NCBI GenBank assembly: GCA_019075865.1
Contig: JAGXAN010000003.1
Location: 352,109-416,108, forward strand
Direction of reading: 5' to 3'
From: Hyphomicrobiales bacterium
Lineage (GTDB): Bacteria > Pseudomonadota > Alphaproteobacteria > Rhizobiales > Beijerinckiaceae
DNA length: 64,000 bases
Position numbers and translations under genes: made by a program. Shown here one piece after another: positions 19,236 through 27,155 of this stretch; position 1 is the stretch's first letter; each line of letters starts with the position of its first letter. The notes beneath the pieces are model-generated. The model was not told where the DNA came from and did no database searches. It saw nothing but the letters and a program-made list of their open reading frames with translations.

Positions 19236-20267
19236 TCAGCCTTCCGGGGCGTAGATGTGCGGTTGCCCGTCGGGTGCCAGAACCACTTGTTGGCCGTCAT
19301 CGATGCCCAGGGAGTTCGGTGTCAGGGCCACTTTGCCAAACCCGCCGGGAATATCCAGCATATAAGTGGGCTGGCATAGACCCGAGACCCGGCCGCGCAG
19401 CGCTTGCATCAGGGCTTGGCCCTGCGCGATGGAGAGGCGAAAATGACTGGTGCCGGGTGCCAGATCCGGGTGGTGCAGATAATAAGGCTTGATCCGCATC
19501 TCGACGAAAGCCCGCATCAGCGCGGTGAGGGTTTCGATATTGTCGTTGACGCCTTTCAAAAGCACGCTCTGGCTGAGCATGGGCACGCCCGCGTCGATGA
19601 TGCTGGCGCAGGCGAGGCGTGCGGCAGGGGTCAATTCGGCCGGGTGATTGGCGTGCAAGGCAATATAGGTGGCAGCGCCCTTCACCCGTAGCGCCCGCAC
19701 CATTGGCACGGTCAATCGACCCGGGTCCACCGCTGGCACGCGGGTGTGGAGGCGGATGACCTTGACGTGGGCGATTGCACCCAGCCGCTCCAGAATGGCC
19801 CCCAACCGGCGCGGGCTGAGCATTAACGGGTCCCCGCCCGTCAATATGACTTCCCAGATCGCCGGATTATTCGCAATATAGGCCAGAGCCGCTTCGGTTT
19901 TGGCGGGTGAGAGATGTGCATTGGCCCCCGGGCCGACACTTTCGCGGCGGAAACAGAAGCGGCAATAAACCGGGCAAACATGCAAAAGCTTGAGCAGAAC
20001 CCGGTCAGGATAGCGATGGACGATGCCCTCCAGCGGGCTATGGGCCGCATCGCCAATCGGGTCGGGCCGCTCGAACGCCAACTGGTTCAGTTCGGCTTCC
20101 GAGGGCAGAAACTGGCGGCCGATCGGGTCGTCGGGCGCGCCGGTCATCAGTGCGCTCATTTCGGGGGTGACGGCGATGGCGTAGCTTGCAGCCACGTCAT
20201 CGAGCGCGGGGGTATGCTGAACCAGGCCCTTGTCCGCGAGGCCCTTGAGGGTGCGAATGGTGGTCAT
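19236..20267 (-). CDS. epmB: EF-P beta-lysylation protein EpmB (lysine 2,3-aminomutase family)
   Basis: A radical-SAM, PLP-dependent enzyme that converts (S)-alpha-lysine to (R)-beta-lysine for attachment to elongation factor P. At 343 residues it is the short EpmB form. Seen: the iron-sulfur motif CPVYCRFC (C98, C102, C105), EVILTGGDPLMLSPRRLGAIL, RLHTRVPAVDP, MLSQSVLLKGVND, and KPYYLHHPDLAPGTSHFR with the neighbouring PLP/substrate contacts. Its ATG overlaps the epmA stop in an ATGA junction. The pairing with EpmA supports the EF-P role over catabolic KamA. Confidence 0.93.
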   Translation of the reverse strand: MTTIRTLKGLADKGLVQHTPALDDVAASYAIAVTPEMSALMTGAPDDPIGRQFLPSEAELNQLAFERPDPIGDAAHSPLEGIVHRYPDRVLLKLLHVCPVYCRFCFRRESVGPGANAHLSPAKTEAALAYIANNPAIWEVILTGGDPLMLSPRRLGAILERLGAIAHVKVIRLHTRVPAVDPGRLTVPMVRALRVKGAATYIALHANHPAELTPAARLACASIIDAGVPMLSQSVLLKGVNDNIETLTALMRAFVEMRIKPYYLHHPDLAPGTSHFRLSIAQGQALMQALRGRVSGLCQPTYMLDIPGGFGKVALTPNSLGIDDGQQVVLAPDGQPHIYAPEG

Positions 20268-21325
20268 CGCCAAATGTCCGGCATGGGTGTCCAGATCACG
20301 TCCTCAATGCGTGCCGCGCCAAGGCAGAGCATGACCAATCGGTCAAACCCCAGCGCACAACCGCTGGCAGCCGGCATGATCGCCAAAGCGCGCAGAAAAT
20401 CGTCATCAATGGGGTAGCGCTCGCCATAGATGCGCTCGCGTTCATCCATTTCGATTTGAAAGCGTCGGCGCTGTTCGGCGGCGTCGGTCAATTCGCCAAA
20501 GCCATTGGCGAGTTCAACGCCGCAGGCGTAAAGCTCGAAACGCTCGGCAAAACGCGGGTCGGCGGGGTTGACGCGCGCGAGCGCCGCTTCATGGGCCGGA
20601 TAGTGGGTGAGGAAAGTCAGCCGACCCAGACCCAGATTTGGCTCGATGCAGGCGCTCAGTACCTTGCTGAAAATATCCGACCAATGGTCGTCGTCGGTAA
20701 TGCGCACACCGGCCCGCGTTGCCGCCTTGGCAAATGCGTCGCGATAGGGTTGCTCTGGCGCATCAAGGGCTGGCAAGAGGGGCACAAGATCAAACCCCGC
20801 ATAGGCTTTGAAAGCTTCGGCGACGCTCACATATTCGGGGGGCAGATGCGGGTCGCAAAGCCGATCCTTATAGCGCATCTGGGCAATGGCGCAGGCCTTG
20901 GCGGCCAGCTCCGCGATAAGGGCGCAATCGCGCATCAAGTCCGCCACCGAACCGCCAGCGCGATACCATTCGAGCATGGTAAATTCCGGGTGGTGCAACG
21001 GGCTACGCTCGCCATTGCGAAACACGTGCTGCGTCGAAAAAATCCGCGCTTCGCCAGCAGCCAGCAGCTTCTTGCAGGCAAATTCGGGGGATGTGTGCAA
21101 ATAGAGTGGCAATTCTTGGCCGCCCGGATCGCGCCAATGCGTGGCAAAGGCACCAATATGGGCCTCATTGCCGGGGGAGACCTGCAAAATTGCGGTATCG
21201 ACCTCGTAAAAGTCCGCGCGCCTGAACCATTCGCGCAACCGGTCCAGCACGCGATTGCGCTGGTGCAGGGCAGCGCGGCGGTCCGCATGCTTTTGCGGGT
21301 TCCAGAAAGGCAGGGGCGTGGTCAT
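20264..21325 (-). CDS. epmA: EF-P--(R)-beta-lysine ligase EpmA (GenX/PoxA)
   Basis: A class II lysyl-tRNA-synthetase paralogue without the N-terminal anticodon-binding domain; it adenylates (R)-beta-lysine and transfers it to a conserved lysine of EF-P, helping ribosomes through polyproline stretches. The ATG at 21325 gives 353 residues. Seen: the motif-1 region FYEVDTAILQVSPGNEAHIGAF, motif 2 FRNGERSPLHHPEFTMLEWYRA, and motif 3 GCALGFDRLVML near the C-terminus. EF-P itself is not in this window. Confidence 0.93.
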   Translation of the reverse strand: MTTPLPFWNPQKHADRRAALHQRNRVLDRLREWFRRADFYEVDTAILQVSPGNEAHIGAFATHWRDPGGQELPLYLHTSPEFACKKLLAAGEARIFSTQHVFRNGERSPLHHPEFTMLEWYRAGGSVADLMRDCALIAELAAKACAIAQMRYKDRLCDPHLPPEYVSVAEAFKAYAGFDLVPLLPALDAPEQPYRDAFAKAATRAGVRITDDDHWSDIFSKVLSACIEPNLGLGRLTFLTHYPAHEAALARVNPADPRFAERFELYACGVELANGFGELTDAAEQRRRFQIEMDERERIYGERYPIDDDFLRALAIMPAASGCALGFDRLVMLCLGAARIEDVIWTPMPDIWR

Positions 21326-21468
21326 CGGCCAGTCTTTAGGACAAAAAGCCGAAAGTGTCACGGTGCGACTTTTGCCGCCAAAACCGCACCTTCACAAAAT
21401 GTTTAGTTGACGCGGCCACGATAAACGCGCTTTGAAAGGATCAAGGTTCCATATTGCGGATTTTGAAT

Positions 21469-23550
21469 ATGATCTTGAAGCGGGTTGGCCTGTCACTGAT
21501 GTTGTGGCTCGGTCTGGCGTTGCACGCGCTTGGCGCGGCAGGTCCGTGGGTCGCGGATGGCGATGTGCAGGCGCGGCTGATTTCCGCCGTCGATGGCAGC
21601 GGCCAGTTGGCGCAATTGCCGCTTGGCCTGCAAGTGAAAATGAACACGGGCTGGAAAACCTACTGGCGCTCACCGGGGGAGGCCGGCTTGCCGCCCGAAC
21701 TCGATTTCAACGGCTCCAGCAATCTGGGGCCGGTGGCCATCGCCTATCCAGTGCCGCAGCGGTTCAGTTTGCTGGGCCTGGAGACCTTCGGCTATGAAGG
21801 TGAGGTGGTGTTTCCGCTGCATGCCGATGTGACCCATCCGGGCGCAGCGGTGACTGTGAAAGCCAAGGTTGATTTGCTGGTCTGCGCCCAGATTTGTGTG
21901 CCGCACAGCCTGCTGCTTCATCTCGATATCCCGGCCGGCGCTGCCGATGTGGCGAGCCAGGCGCAATTGCTCAACTCCTTTGCCACGCAAGTGCCAAGCG
22001 GTGCCACGGGCGCGGGTTTGCAAGTGGTTAGCGCCAAGCTGATGGGAGCGGGGGCCGACAGCGTGCTGGAGGTCGATGCCAAATCGCAGCAACCCTTCCT
22101 TGCGCCGGATGTCTATCCCGAAAGCAAGACACTGTCGTTTGGCCACCCGCAGGTCGTGCTCAGCGCCGATCGGCGAGAGGTGAGCCTGCGACTGCCGGTG
22201 CTGCATGTCGCGGCAGGCACGGCACCGTCAAATGCCCATGCGCTGACCTTGACGCTGGTGGATGGCAAGCGCTTTCTGGAGGCGCACCCGCAGGTTGTGG
22301 CCGCCAGCCTGCCCAGCCCCTGGCTGCGGCTTTGGGGGCTGGTGCCGATATTTGGTCTGGCGCTGATTGGCGGGTTCATCCTGAATTTTATGCCTTGCGT
22401 CCTGCCGATCCTGTCCATGAAGCTCCTGACCGTGGTCAGCCATGGCGGGCGCGAGGACGCGCATGTGCGTGCCGGATTCCTGGCTTCAGCGGCGGGCATA
22501 CTGGCTTCGATGCTGGCGCTGGCGGGTGTGCTGGTGGCGATGAAAGCCAGCGGCCACACGGTTGGCTGGGGCATCCAGTTTCAGCAACCTTTGTTCGTGG
22601 TGGCGCTGGTTGTGGTGTTGACGTTGTTTGCCTGCAATCTTTGGGGCTTTTTTGAGATCAATCTGCCGATTTTCGTTCAGCAAAAGCTGGGGCAGGCGGG
22701 GGACAGCACTTTGCCGGGCCATTTTGCCTCCGGCGCGTTTGCAACGCTGCTTGCGACACCCTGTTCCGCGCCTTTTCTGGGCACGGCGGTGGGATTTGCG
22801 CTTGCAAGCGGGCCGATGGAAATATTCGTGGTGTTTTTTGCGCTCGGGCTTGGTCTTTCGCTGCCCTTGCTGGTTGTGGCGGTTTGGCCCGGCCTTGCGA
22901 CACGTCTGCCAAAGCCCGGTCGATGGATGGTATGGTTGCGGCAGATTCTTGGCTTTGCGCTGGCGGCCACGGCACTTTGGCTGCTCTATGTTGCCTATAT
23001 CCAGATCGGCGACTTGCGGGTTGGCGTGGTGGCGGCCAGCATGCTGGGCGTGATTGCGGCTTTCGGCCTGCTGCGTAACCGGTTGCATCTGGCGGCAACC
23101 ATTGCCGGAGTTTGTGCTCTGCTTGCGGTTGCCGCAGCGCAAACGGGCGATATGGCCGGGGTGCAACAGGCGCCCGAGCGCGATATCATCCGCTGGTCAG
23201 CGTTTAATGACAATCAGGTCAAAAATCTGGTGTCGCAGGGCCATACCGTGTTTGTCGATGTCACCGCCGATTGGTGCCTGACTTGCAAGGCCAACAAAAG
23301 GGTCGTGCTCGATAGCGCGGAGATTGCCAAAAAGCTCAATCAATCCGGGGTCACCGACATGAAAGCCGATTGGACGCGGCCGGATCCGGCGATCGCGCAA
23401 TTTCTGGCGCAGCATGGCCGCTATGGCATTCCGTTCAACATTGTCTATGGCCCCAAAGCGCCGGCCGGCGTGGTCATGCCGGAAGTTTTGACGGAGGCGA
23501 TCGTGCTTTCTGCATTAAGCCAGGCGCAGGGCGTGGCCACGCCCCAGTAA
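21469..23550 (+). CDS. ScsB/DsbD-like protein-disulfide reductase
   Basis: A 693-residue inner-membrane protein that would carry reducing power from cytoplasmic thioredoxin to periplasmic targets. Order: signal peptide; periplasmic domain with the cysteine pair in LVCAQICVPH; a membrane core of eight helices with FMPCVLPILSMKLL and ATPCSAPFLGTAVGFAL, each holding one of the transmembrane cysteines; and a C-terminal thioredoxin domain with the active site WCLTC. The long N-terminal domain and spacing resemble ScsB (copper-sensitivity suppressor) more than classical DsbD. An in-frame TTG at 21454, preceded by AAGG, is an alternative start. Confidence 0.88.
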   Translation: MILKRVGLSLMLWLGLALHALGAAGPWVADGDVQARLISAVDGSGQLAQLPLGLQVKMNTGWKTYWRSPGEAGLPPELDFNGSSNLGPVAIAYPVPQRFSLLGLETFGYEGEVVFPLHADVTHPGAAVTVKAKVDLLVCAQICVPHSLLLHLDIPAGAADVASQAQLLNSFATQVPSGATGAGLQVVSAKLMGAGADSVLEVDAKSQQPFLAPDVYPESKTLSFGHPQVVLSADRREVSLRLPVLHVAAGTAPSNAHALTLTLVDGKRFLEAHPQVVAASLPSPWLRLWGLVPIFGLALIGGFILNFMPCVLPILSMKLLTVVSHGGREDAHVRAGFLASAAGILASMLALAGVLVAMKASGHTVGWGIQFQQPLFVVALVVVLTLFACNLWGFFEINLPIFVQQKLGQAGDSTLPGHFASGAFATLLATPCSAPFLGTAVGFALASGPMEIFVVFFALGLGLSLPLLVVAVWPGLATRLPKPGRWMVWLRQILGFALAATALWLLYVAYIQIGDLRVGVVAASMLGVIAAFGLLRNRLHLAATIAGVCALLAVAAAQTGDMAGVQQAPERDIIRWSAFNDNQVKNLVSQGHTVFVDVTADWCLTCKANKRVVLDSAEIAKKLNQSGVTDMKADWTRPDPAIAQFLAQHGRYGIPFNIVYGPKAPAGVVMPEVLTEAIVLSALSQAQGVATPQ

Positions 23551-23561
23551 AGCGCGCGGGT

Positions 23562-24314
23562 TCAGGCGCGCAATTTTGGCAGGCTGCGCAGCAATTGATG
23601 CAAGGTCGCCAGGGTGGAGGCGTCCGCAATTCCATCGACACGGGCCGGGCGAAAATGCCGCTGGAAGGCGCGCACCACCGCTTCGGTCTCAGCATCATAT
23701 TGGCCATGGGCGATGATGCCATAGCCATAAAGGGCCAGCATTTTCTGCAAGGCTTCAACCGCCTCGCCACTGTCCCCGATCTGCAGGAAGCCGCCGCCCT
23801 GCAAAGGGGCCGGGGGCACGTAATGGCCTATGCCTGCTGCGTGCAATTGCCCCCATGGGAATGCCTCGCCGGGGTCGCGCTTGCGGGCCGGGGCAATATC
23901 GGAATGGGCCAGAATGTTTTGCGGTGCAATGGAGTGGCGGGTGCCGATATCGCGGCAAAGCGCGATCACGCTGGCGATTTGCGCAGGCGCGAAGGGCGGG
24001 CAATCCGTCAAATGGCCGGGGTTGACGATTTCAATGCCAATGGATCGTGAGTTCAGGTCGGTTTCGCCGGCCCAGAAGGAATTGCCCGCATGCCAGGCCC
24101 GGCGCGATTCAGGCACCAATTGGCGGATGGTGCCATCCTCTTCAATGAAATAATGGCTGGAAACTTCCGAGGCGGGATTGCATAGCCAGGCGAGCGCGCC
24201 AGCCGCAGTTTCCATGCCGGTATAGTGCAGGATGATGGAATGAACCGCCGCGAACCTTACACCATGATTGGGTGAAACGGGGCCATTCAAGGCAAGGGGG
24301 GAATCTGCCGCCAC
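23562..24314 (-). CDS. N-acetylmuramoyl-L-alanine amidase with peptidoglycan-binding domain (AmpD/AmiD-like)
   Basis: A zinc amidase that cuts the MurNAc-L-Ala bond. In 250 residues: an Amidase_2 domain (about 1-160) with zinc ligands H30 (SIILHYTG), H137 (ILAHSD) and D147 (KRDPG), and E95 in GIEIVNPG as likely catalytic base. A PG_binding_1 domain follows (about 175-245) with GDSGEAVEALQKML and AVVRAFQRHF. There is no obvious signal peptide, so it may act on recycled muropeptides in the cytoplasm, although the wall-binding domain would suit an exported enzyme. It converges on the ScsB-like gene with an 11-bp gap. Confidence 0.9.
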   Translation of the reverse strand: MAADSPLALNGPVSPNHGVRFAAVHSIILHYTGMETAAGALAWLCNPASEVSSHYFIEEDGTIRQLVPESRRAWHAGNSFWAGETDLNSRSIGIEIVNPGHLTDCPPFAPAQIASVIALCRDIGTRHSIAPQNILAHSDIAPARKRDPGEAFPWGQLHAAGIGHYVPPAPLQGGGFLQIGDSGEAVEALQKMLALYGYGIIAHGQYDAETEAVVRAFQRHFRPARVDGIADASTLATLHQLLRSLPKLRA

Positions 24315-24340
24315 TGTTCATACTTTCGGGGTGTCGTTCA

Positions 24341-24371
24341 AGAAAAACCCGGCGCAGTGAAATGCGCCGGG
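24341..24371 (-). terminator. Rho-independent terminator for the glycine-zipper lipoprotein gene
   Basis: Read on the minus strand, CCCGGCGCA (24363-24371) and TGCGCCGGG (24348-24356) form a 9-bp GC-rich stem with a six-base loop. A T run (complement of 24343-24347) follows directly. It lies 70 bp after the lipoprotein stop. Confidence 0.85.
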
Positions 24372-24440
24372 GGATTGTGAGTTGAATGTCCGGTCATGGA
24401 CATGGATTTACGTGTTACCTGAGCCAGGCTCAACAAAGTG

Positions 24441-24731
24441 TCAGTAACGGTAGTACCGAACACACACCTCATTACCATTGTAATCGTAACCATATCGTGC
24501 ACAACGACGGTGTGGCGTCATTGAAGAACCGATGATTGCGCCACCGGCGGCACCAATCACACCACCGGCAAGGGCACCACCAGCACGCCCCGTTGTCGCG
24601 CCGCCGATCAATGCACCCGCTGCGCCGCCGAGAATCGCACCGCCCGCCGCATTGCTTTCGCGCTCCGTCGCACAGCCGCCAAGCGCCGTGCTCGCCACCA
24701 GAGCGGATGACAGCAAAATCATTTTTATCAT
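24441..24731 (-). CDS. Small glycine-zipper lipoprotein
   Basis: A 96-residue lipoprotein. The ATG at 24731 has a strong GAGGAG six bases upstream. The signal ends in lipobox LGGC (about residue 20). The mature part holds a glycine-zipper region of GAxxGG repeats (AAGGAILGGAAGALIGG and GGALAGGVIGAAGGAIIG), a motif for packed membrane helices seen in OmpA-like and SlyB/YMGG-type proteins, then a short aromatic C-terminus with two cysteines (RRCARYGYDYNG and CVRYYRY). Probably outer-membrane associated; exact function unknown. A terminator follows. Confidence 0.8.
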   Translation of the reverse strand: MIKMILLSSALVASTALGGCATERESNAAGGAILGGAAGALIGGATTGRAGGALAGGVIGAAGGAIIGSSMTPHRRCARYGYDYNGNEVCVRYYRY

Positions 24732-24900
24732 TTTATTCTCCTCAAGCGTGGCCAAGCGGACACCCGGCCAATTTCAGATTGGACTACGCGAACCACCAAT
24801 GCGGCCAAGCACAATCTTGTTGGAGCATAAAAGGCACTTTTTGTCACTATGAAGGCGAAACTAAGCCACCAAGCGGGCCGGGCGTTAATTCTGGTGCCTT

Positions 24901-25180
24901 TGCTTATTTAACAATATGAATATTTGTTAATATAGCAACATGCCGTGCCAATAATTTATAAATACGTGAATATAAATATCATATTTTTTAGTATAATATA
25001 TGCAAAGTTGCCATATGTTCAACAATTTAATTTTTACTTTATAAATTTTTCAATTTATGTTTCATATAAAGTAAATTTTATCAAACATATCAAAAAGTAT
25101 GATTATAATATTTTTTCTGTATTGTCATTTTATATTAAAATACATGAACAATTTAATGACGTATTTGTATGAAATTTAGG
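24901..25180. other. Extreme AT-rich intergenic island
   Basis: The 480 bases between the glycine-zipper gene and the lytic transglycosylase hold no recognisable gene. Within it, 24901-25180 has only 53 G or C in 280 bases by hand count (about 19%), in an otherwise GC-rich window. It includes a 75-codon frame from a GTG at 24945 to 25172 rich in Ile, Phe, Tyr, Asn and Lys. That frame has no ribosome site I trust, and I do not call it as a gene. The stretch may be promoter and silencer DNA for the following gene or a remnant of low-GC foreign DNA. Confidence 0.75.
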
Positions 25181-25212
25181 CGTGATTGAAATTGTCGCGT
25201 TAGGAGTATGAA

Positions 25213-25833
25213 ATGAATTTTTTGGTAACGGCCGCTTCGGCCTCGTTGGTTGTAATGTCTATTGCCGGTATCGCGCATGCTGACAGCTCTATTGACGGAA
25301 ATCACCTGTCATTCTCGATCAACCAATCCAAAACTGCATCCAATGTTTCTGCTACCAAGAAAAGTCCGTTGGAAATTTCCCATAAAGATCATCACCTTGC
25401 GTCGCGTCGGCACGGCGCTCGGAAGCTGGCGCGGGCCAGAGGTCGGGTTGGCGGTGGCAAGGCCGCCAGCTATCGTCAGATGATTGCAGCTCATGCCCGC
25501 GCCAATGGCGTGCCGTTTGCGCTCGCCAATGCGGTTGTGCGCGTCGAGAGCAGCTATAATCCGCATGCGCTCAGCGCTGGCAATTACGGCCTCATGCAAA
25601 TCCGTCCGCAGACGGCGCGTGGCCTTGGCTATCGCGGCCCGGCTTCAGGTTTGCTCAATGCGGAAACCAACCTTCGTTACGGGGTCAAATATCTGGCTGT
25701 TGCCTATCATCATGCTCATGGCGATACCTGCCGGGCTTTGATGGGTTACCAATCGGGGGTATTTGCCCGCCATATGAGCAGCGCCAACCACCGGTATTGC
25801 CACAAGGCGCTGGTGTATATGGCACAAGGCTGA
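25213..25833 (+). CDS. Secreted lytic transglycosylase (SLT domain)
   Basis: A 206-residue exported muramidase-like enzyme that cleaves the MurNAc-GlcNAc bond with anhydro-sugar formation. AGGAG lies seven bases before the ATG. Signal peptide to about residue 23 (AHA-DS), a basic linker (RRHGARKLARARGRVGGGK), then the SLT domain: catalytic E112 in VRVESSYNP, GNYGLMQIRPQTARGLGY, NLRYGVKYLAVAYHHAHGD and CRALMGYQSG. Short single-domain forms like this often open the wall locally for secretion systems or appendages, but none is encoded nearby. Its upstream DNA is strikingly AT-rich. Confidence 0.92.
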   Translation: MNFLVTAASASLVVMSIAGIAHADSSIDGNHLSFSINQSKTASNVSATKKSPLEISHKDHHLASRRHGARKLARARGRVGGGKAASYRQMIAAHARANGVPFALANAVVRVESSYNPHALSAGNYGLMQIRPQTARGLGYRGPASGLLNAETNLRYGVKYLAVAYHHAHGDTCRALMGYQSGVFARHMSSANHRYCHKALVYMAQG

Positions 25834-25867
25834 GACCAGCCTTCGCCCATCGGATGCATGTGCCAGC

Positions 25868-25896
25868 TTGATTATTCGCGGGGCAGGGGCTATCCA
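25868..25896 (+). promoter_or_regulatory. Candidate promoter of rnpB
   Basis: TTGATT (25868-25873) and TATCCA (25891-25896) are spaced by 17 bases and end seven bases before the predicted RNA 5' end at 25903. The position fits a sigma-70 promoter, though the -10 box is imperfect. Confidence 0.4.
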
Positions 25897-25902
25897 GCTT
25901 CT

Positions 25903-26295
25903 GCCAGTCGGCCGGATGGCCGCTGCTGAAAAGCAGAGGAAAGTCCGGGCTCCATGGATAAACGGTGCCGGATAACATCCGGCGGGGGCGACCCTAGGGA
26001 AAGTGCCACAGAAAACAGACCACCGGTACCGCTGCAAGGCGGGTGCCGGCCAGGGTGAAACGGTGCGGTAAGAGCGCACCGCGCGAGCAGCAATGCAAGC
26101 GGCACGGTAAACCCCACCGGGAGCAAGACCGCATAGGAACGACAAAGGCGTGGCAACATGCTTTGGGCCTTTTCCAGGCTGTCGTTCGGGTTGGTTGCCA
26201 GAGGCATTCGGCAACGAATGTCCCAGAGGAATGGCCATCGCGTCGCTTTCCATGTGAAAGCGGCCATACAGAACCCGGCTTACAGGCCGACTGGC
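25903..26295 (+). ncRNA. rnpB: RNase P RNA, bacterial class A
   Basis: The catalytic RNA that trims the 5' leaders of tRNA precursors, working with RnpA protein. Ends are set by the P1 helix: GCCAGTCGGC at 25903-25912 pairs with GCCGACTGGC at 26286-26295. Seen: the conserved core GAGGAAAGTCCGGGCTCC near 25936-25953 and its partner region ACAGAACCCGGCTTA near 26270, AGGGTGAAACGGTGCGGTAAGAG, and CACCGCGCGAGCAGCAA. About 393 nt, normal for Alphaproteobacteria. It lies just upstream of the mraZ cluster, and a terminator follows 40 bp later. Confidence 0.97.
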
Positions 26296-26335
26296 ACTTT
26301 CATCCCTTCAAAAATCCGCTTGTCAGCGCTTGATC

Positions 26336-26360
26336 AAAGGGCCGGTTCATCCGGCCTTTT
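26336..26360 (+). terminator. Rho-independent terminator after rnpB
   Basis: AAAGGGCCGG (26336-26345) pairs with CCGGCCTTTT (26351-26360) around a five-base TTCAT loop. The stem ends in the T run. It separates rnpB from the mraZ promoter region. Confidence 0.85.
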
Positions 26361-26519
26361 GGCGTTTGTGCGCCCGCTTTGCCGCGCCACGGCGAGTTGC
26401 CGCTTGCCGGCGTGTTTGCGCAAAAATCAAGGCCTTGCAGCCGGGCATAAACGTAACATTAACCTTAACAAAGCTTAATGACGGGGATTGCCGTTTCGTC
26501 CAGTTTTGAGTCGTTTCAA

Positions 26520-26563
26520 CCCATTGACGCCCATAAAATCCCATGCTATCCCAAGACATCCCG
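26520..26563 (-). promoter_or_regulatory. MraZ box: five direct repeats at exact 10-bp spacing
   Basis: CCC begins at 26520, 26530, 26540, 26550 and 26560. The first four repeats read CCCA and the last CCCG. On the minus strand this is TGGG repeated every 10 bp, matching the known MraZ target of TGGGN repeats separated by five bases. It lies about 107 bp upstream of the mraZ start, so MraZ probably regulates its own operon here. Confidence 0.85.
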
Positions 26564-26669
26564 TTGAGAGTTGCGTCGCAGAAGTCCGGTCATCGCCAGC
26601 CAAATCTGGTGAGCGGTTCCTTGCGTTTTGCGATGGGCGTTCAGTCAGGTGCGGGTCGGGAGCGTAAGC

Positions 26670-27155
26670 GTGGATTTGTATCTCTCGCATTTCACCAATC
26701 GGCTCGACGCCAAGGGGCGGGTTTCCATTCCTGCGGCGTTCCGGACGGTACTGGCGAGGGATGGTTTCGAGGGGCTTTACGTGCACCCTTCGCTGGATAT
26801 GGCGGCGCTCGATTGTGGGGGCAACGCCTTGCTCGGCGAGATTCAGGGGTTGCTCAGCGTTCTGGAGCCTTACTCGGTGGAGCGGGAAATGTTTTCAACC
26901 GCGCTGCTGGGGACGAGCGAGATTTTGAAAGTGGATTCGGAGGGGCGCGTCGTCCTTTCGGAAGGGTTGAAGGTCTATGCCGGAATAGGGTCGGAAGTGA
27001 CTTTGGTCGGGCAGGGACAGAAATTTCAGATTTGGGAACCAGAGCGTTTCCGTGCGCATCTCGACGAGGCCAAACTTCGAGTTCGCGACTTACGGAAGGA
27101 TCTGGGAGCCAGACGCGCGGTGATACCACCGCGAGCGCAAGGAGCACGGGAATGA
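26670..27155 (+). CDS. mraZ: Transcriptional regulator MraZ
   Basis: DNA-binding repressor of the division and cell-wall cluster that starts with its own gene. The GTG at 26670 is chosen because GGGAG lies seven bases upstream and the protein then begins with the family's usual VDLYLSHFTNRLDAKGRVSIP-like N-terminus; earlier in-frame starts at 26628 are unlikely. It has 161 residues, with two SpoVT/AbrB-type MraZ domains: the first with DAKGRVSIPAAFR, the second with VDSEGRVVLSEGLK. It ends in an ATGA overlap with rsmH. The upstream five-repeat operator supports autoregulation. Confidence 0.95.
   Translation: MDLYLSHFTNRLDAKGRVSIPAAFRTVLARDGFEGLYVHPSLDMAALDCGGNALLGEIQGLLSVLEPYSVEREMFSTALLGTSEILKVDSEGRVVLSEGLKVYAGIGSEVTLVGQGQKFQIWEPERFRAHLDEAKLRVRDLRKDLGARRAVIPPRAQGARE

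Noticed and set aside
26543..27151. 203-codon open extension upstream of rsmH in the same frame
   Set aside because: It overlaps mraZ completely, and RsmH homologues begin near HIPVL. The ATGA junction at 27152 is the natural start.
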